From assembly GCF_037126465.1 (NCBI RefSeq), contig NC_088201.1, positions 1,121,001-1,185,000 on the forward strand: 64,000 bases of DNA, written 5' to 3'. The DNA is from Ornithodoros turicata (lineage: Eukaryota > Arthropoda > Arachnida > Ixodida > Argasidae). Shown piece after piece: positions 60,660 through 64,000 of this stretch. The notes below the pieces were generated by a model. It was given only the letters and a program-made list of their open reading frames with translations. It was not told the DNA's origin and searched no databases. The translations under genes and the position numbers were made by a program. Within the stretch, counting starts at the first letter, position 1. The number at the start of each line of letters is the position of its first letter.

Positions 60660-63416
60660 ATGTTTCTTTACTTACTTAGCTGGGTAGCCGCAGCAGTTGA
60701 GATTTGTTTCGTGGTTCTTGCATTAGGTACGTAACTATTCTCAGCTTGTCTGTTGTGGAAAGTATTCTGAGAGGTGACAGAATGAATTACCTTTCTAGCT
60801 GCTGCGCTGTACTACTTAGCAGAGCTCGTAGAGGAGTTCACTGTGACCACTGGCAAGATCATTCGGATATTGATTTTGGTGCTCCACATTTGCCCTCTGT
60901 TGAAACATCCTTTCTAGTAATACAATATATGTTTGTTTTACAGATCACTCTGGCTATTTACGTGGGACTGTTTCTGTTTGACGACTTACCAAAGGGCATG
61001 ATAGCTTGCGGCATCTTTAGTCAAGTGATGCATCTACTCATTTTGAGAACATTTCCATTTGTCAGTGTTTCTTCAGTGCCATTTCTTCTCGCAGCAGGTA
61101 GGTTTACACCCAACCGGTAGACTTGGCCGACAGGCAATTAAAAAGTCATTTTCAACTTGTGCATGAAAAGGTGGAGTCTCACGAAAGAGTATTCTGAGGA
61201 CATTTCTGGTGAAACTTACGTTTAGTGTGCCCATCCATTAGGGAGTCAGCGGACTCGTTCTTAGTTAGGCACTCGGAATATCCTCCACAAGTTAACGCAG
61301 AAAGCCTGCTGTATTTAACTTTTCCCATTACAGTTGCAAGGGCGGAAACAAGTTTTTCAAGTTAATTAAGACATACCTGCGCAGCACAATGTCCCACTAA
61401 ATTCTCTGGCAATTTTGTCAATCGAGACCCAGCGCTTGAATGATCCGAATACAGATAAAATTATTGATACATTTGCGAACGTCCGCAGAAAGCCTTTCAG
61501 AGTTTTGACTGAATTTCACTGCATGATTTGACTGGGACTCTATGCATGACATGGGAGGCACTTGGTTGTATTGAGGCCGTCAAGAGCCTTAACAGCAGCA
61601 ACTGTGGTTAAAGCTATTATACAGGGTGTCCCAGCAAAATGTGAACATATTTTTAAAAAATATATCTATCACTTTTTTCCGAGATCAAATCAGCTGCAAG
61701 ATAGCATATGTTGAAGGACACTCCCTAGGAGGGCATTAGCAGACTCCTAAGGCAATGTCTTAATTAACTTTCAATAATTAACTTTTTAATTATAGAAGCT
61801 ACGAAGTTGTTCCAATGAGAACATCTGATCTCTTCGGTCATCTGACACCAAAGCCGTTTTCAGATCGATAGATCGTCCGAAAAAAAAAAAAACGTGAAGG
61901 AACACCATTTTTTTCTTTATTTTGTTCATTGCGCATCTTCGAAGACTCGTCTTTCCTTCACCCCCGGTGTGAGAGAGTGAAAGAGCACACTATCGCCTCA
62001 TGTGTCGAAGATGAGCTTTAACTTGCGGAAACAAAATGAAAACAAGTGAATCGGGTGACTCTATCACAACTGCCCTTATCTTGGGTTGCATTTTCTGCTC
62101 TCTTAATCTTTTTGCAGGACGCAAGAGGCGATAGTGTGCTCTTTCATTCTCTCACATTGGGGATGAAGGAAATACACGTCTCCAAAGATGCGCAATGAAC
62201 AAAATAAAGAAGAAAAAAAAGTGTGTTCCTTCACTAACTTTTTGCAAATGATCTATCGAACGGATTTTTGTTCTGAAAACGGCTACGATATTGGGTGACC
62301 GAAAGGAAAAAAATGTTCTCATTGGGACAACTTCTTAGCTTTTATAATTAAAAAGTTAGAAAATTAATTACGGCTAATTAATTGACAAGGGGCGATGAAA
62401 AAAATATTTTTGGTTAAACCACCCAACTGCCAAGCACGTACAGTTGGTTCCATTTTTGTAGAGCACTCAGTTTTTTCTTTAGCCCTTTTCGGTGGGACGC
62501 CCTGTATAAGGACCCTCTGGATGCATGAAAAATGTACACCTTGCGCCGCATATAAGAGGTCTGCTTAATTTTTCGTGGAACATGAACTGTCTTGTGATTG
62601 CATTGTCTTTCAGTCTTGGTCATTGTAAACCACTTTCTGGCATTTACTTATTTTTCCACCGTTTACCATCCACTGAGTGAGGTGAGCCCCTTCTTCTCCG
62701 TTGCGAGAGCATTTCTTAATTAATTATTTTCATTTTTTCCAGGTCTTGGCTTACTTCACTCTTTGCCTGTGGATTGTACCGTTTGCCTTTGTTATTTCAT
62801 TGTCGGCCAACGACAGCGTTTTACCCACCTTGGCGGAAAAGAGGCCACTTTTAGCGGGTACGTCTCTCTTGTCATAACACCCTCTATGTGCAAAACAATG
62901 GCAATGTTTTGGAAGGAAGTATCGTAGTTCCGTCCATAGTACTTGACTGAAGCGAACAGAATACGACCGTTTTTTTTCTTTTTTTTTTCTTATTGCCAGT
63001 CTCAAGCACACATGAGCACGTTCCAACTTGTTTCCATTAAGGGTCCTTTTACAGCTACAGAGGACGCGAAAGAGCCTTTTGAGAAATATACCCAGAGATA
63101 GAGACGAATGAATTATCTGCAAAGCCAGTCTGGCATTTGTTGGAGAGTATCGTTGGCCTTTGTGTAAAGGACTGAGGTTGAGTAGCATAGTGAGGTACAC
63201 CAAAGGTACCATTCCAGGGCTCTGGCTATACCACCCAGTGCCCATCACCATGCAACGTGACATTTGGCTTCAATAATGAAGATTAATTAATTTGCAGAAG
63301 ACGACGACATTGTCTCCAATTACTTCTCTCGGCGAAACAAACGCTATGGGTTACTCTTCTTCTTCAACAAGGCCAAGGAGTCCATTCTACCACAGAGGGT
63401 CAAGAAAGGATTTTAA
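60660..63416 (+). CDS. TEX261: TEX261 (Svp26-like ER/Golgi cargo adaptor)
   Basis: TEX261 is a multi-pass membrane protein of the Svp26 family that helps load cargo into COPII vesicles. Six exons: 60660-60726, 60799-60878, 60944-61097, 62614-62681, 62743-62857 and 63298-63416, giving 200 residues (human 196). The protein begins MFLYLLSWVAAAVEICFVV and has about five hydrophobic segments. Conserved blocks are LYYLAELVEEFTV, VNHFLAFTYF, VLAYFTLCLWIVPFAFVISL and DDDIVSNYF, with a basic C-terminus ending RVKKGF. All introns are GT-AG with consistent phases. Intron 3 carries a 0.9 kb foldback element. Expressed divergently from IDH3B. Confidence 0.93.
61622..62504. mobile_element. TA-flanked foldback, CAGGGTGTCCC ends (0.9 kb)
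   Basis: Left CAGGGTGTCCCAGCAAAATG and right GGGACGCCCTG ends are inverted and bordered by TA (61620-61621, 62505-62506). Both arms carry TTTATTTTGTTCATTGCGCATC (or complement) and related blocks. It belongs to the same family as 30425-30868. Located in TEX261 intron 3. Confidence 0.8.
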
Positions 63417-64000
63417 AATGGCTGTAAATAGCATTTTTGGACTGTTTAATATATTTCTGCCGCATAAAGCTTTTGTTCAAAATAAATGGCGAGTCTGAAG
63501 CGGGTTGTTTTCACACCACAAGGCACAATTTTTTTTACCTGTTCTTTCTTACTTGACCGCATCCAGGATATGTGCTTCCCACGATTATGGATGGTCCCCC
63601 ATTGCTTGTTCAACACTTTCTGTTACACGCATCTGTTTGCTTACTGACGCTGCTCACGTTCTGGGCTAAGAAATTACGTTACCTTTGGACTAATTTTCCT
63701 TTTCCTAAACACTAATGAATTTTGAAAAAGGTCGTTAATGTGGTTACCTGGGCAGAGCCGTAAAACGAGTCTGTTTACTCTCGGTTTATTGAAAAGTGTT
63801 ACACAGACAGCCCAAGCGACATATACCAAGATTGGGTGGCTGGCCAACCTGGGCGGCCAACAAGCACCGAACTGTAGCCTGGGAGTTCTGTGATGTACTC
63901 CCAGATGTTTTATCCCCATCAGATTTTTTTTAATGGATCGGTGCGAGTTTGGCCATGGTATGCATACCATACATGGTTACCAAGCTTTGGCTGGCCAAAG
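63417..64000. other. Downstream of TEX261
   Basis: TEX261 3' untranslated region followed by sequence with only short frames. I see no further gene. Confidence 0.45.
63481..63486 (+). terminator. TEX261 polyadenylation signal
   Basis: AATAAA 65 nt downstream of the stop codon. Confidence 0.65.

Overview
This 64 kb window is nuclear DNA from an animal with spliced genes. The coding exons read as arthropod orthologues. The interspersed repeats include tRNA-derived SINEs resembling the tick Ruka family, LTR and non-LTR retrotransposons, and many foldback DNA elements. Together they point to a hard-tick-like arachnid genome. The species call is inference; I could not search any database.

Seven protein-coding genes could be rebuilt exon by exon with intact reading frames and splice sites. 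From left to right they are: NT5C3 (+, 1255-5409), pyrimidine 5'-nucleotidase; NOP56 (-, 11540-15065 plus an unplaced start exon), box C/D snoRNP core protein; PCGF3 (+, 26554-29317), a variant Polycomb PRC1 RING protein; SNRNP27 (-, 32707-37234), a tri-snRNP RS protein; ARL3 (+, 42153-44289), a ciliary small GTPase; IDH3B (-, 48417-57125 plus a candidate transit-peptide exon at 58384-58485), mitochondrial NAD isocitrate dehydrogenase beta subunit; and TEX261 (+, 60660-63416), an ER/Golgi cargo-adaptor membrane protein. They are unrelated housekeeping genes, not an operon or pathway cluster.

The spaces between genes and the larger introns are mostly transposon debris. An internally deleted Ty3/gypsy element with two 205 bp LTRs sits at 16869-20085, nested in a TTAA-flanked element whose uninterrupted relative lies at 53826-54367. 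Two LINE fragments lie head to head at 20455-22440. Several unrelated TTAA-flanked (piggyBac-like) and TA-flanked (Tc1/mariner-like) foldback elements, SINE copies, a mariner transposase relic and one minisatellite are also present.

The most notable observations are: three GC-AG introns among about 34 resolved introns; a palindromic RFX X-box just upstream of the ARL3 start codon; a foldback transposon whose edge coincides with an NT5C3 splice donor; an LTR element reduced by an in-frame deletion to one gag-RNaseH-integrase frame; and linkage of gene pairs that, from memory, also share human chromosome bands. I found no dedicated new multi-gene system.
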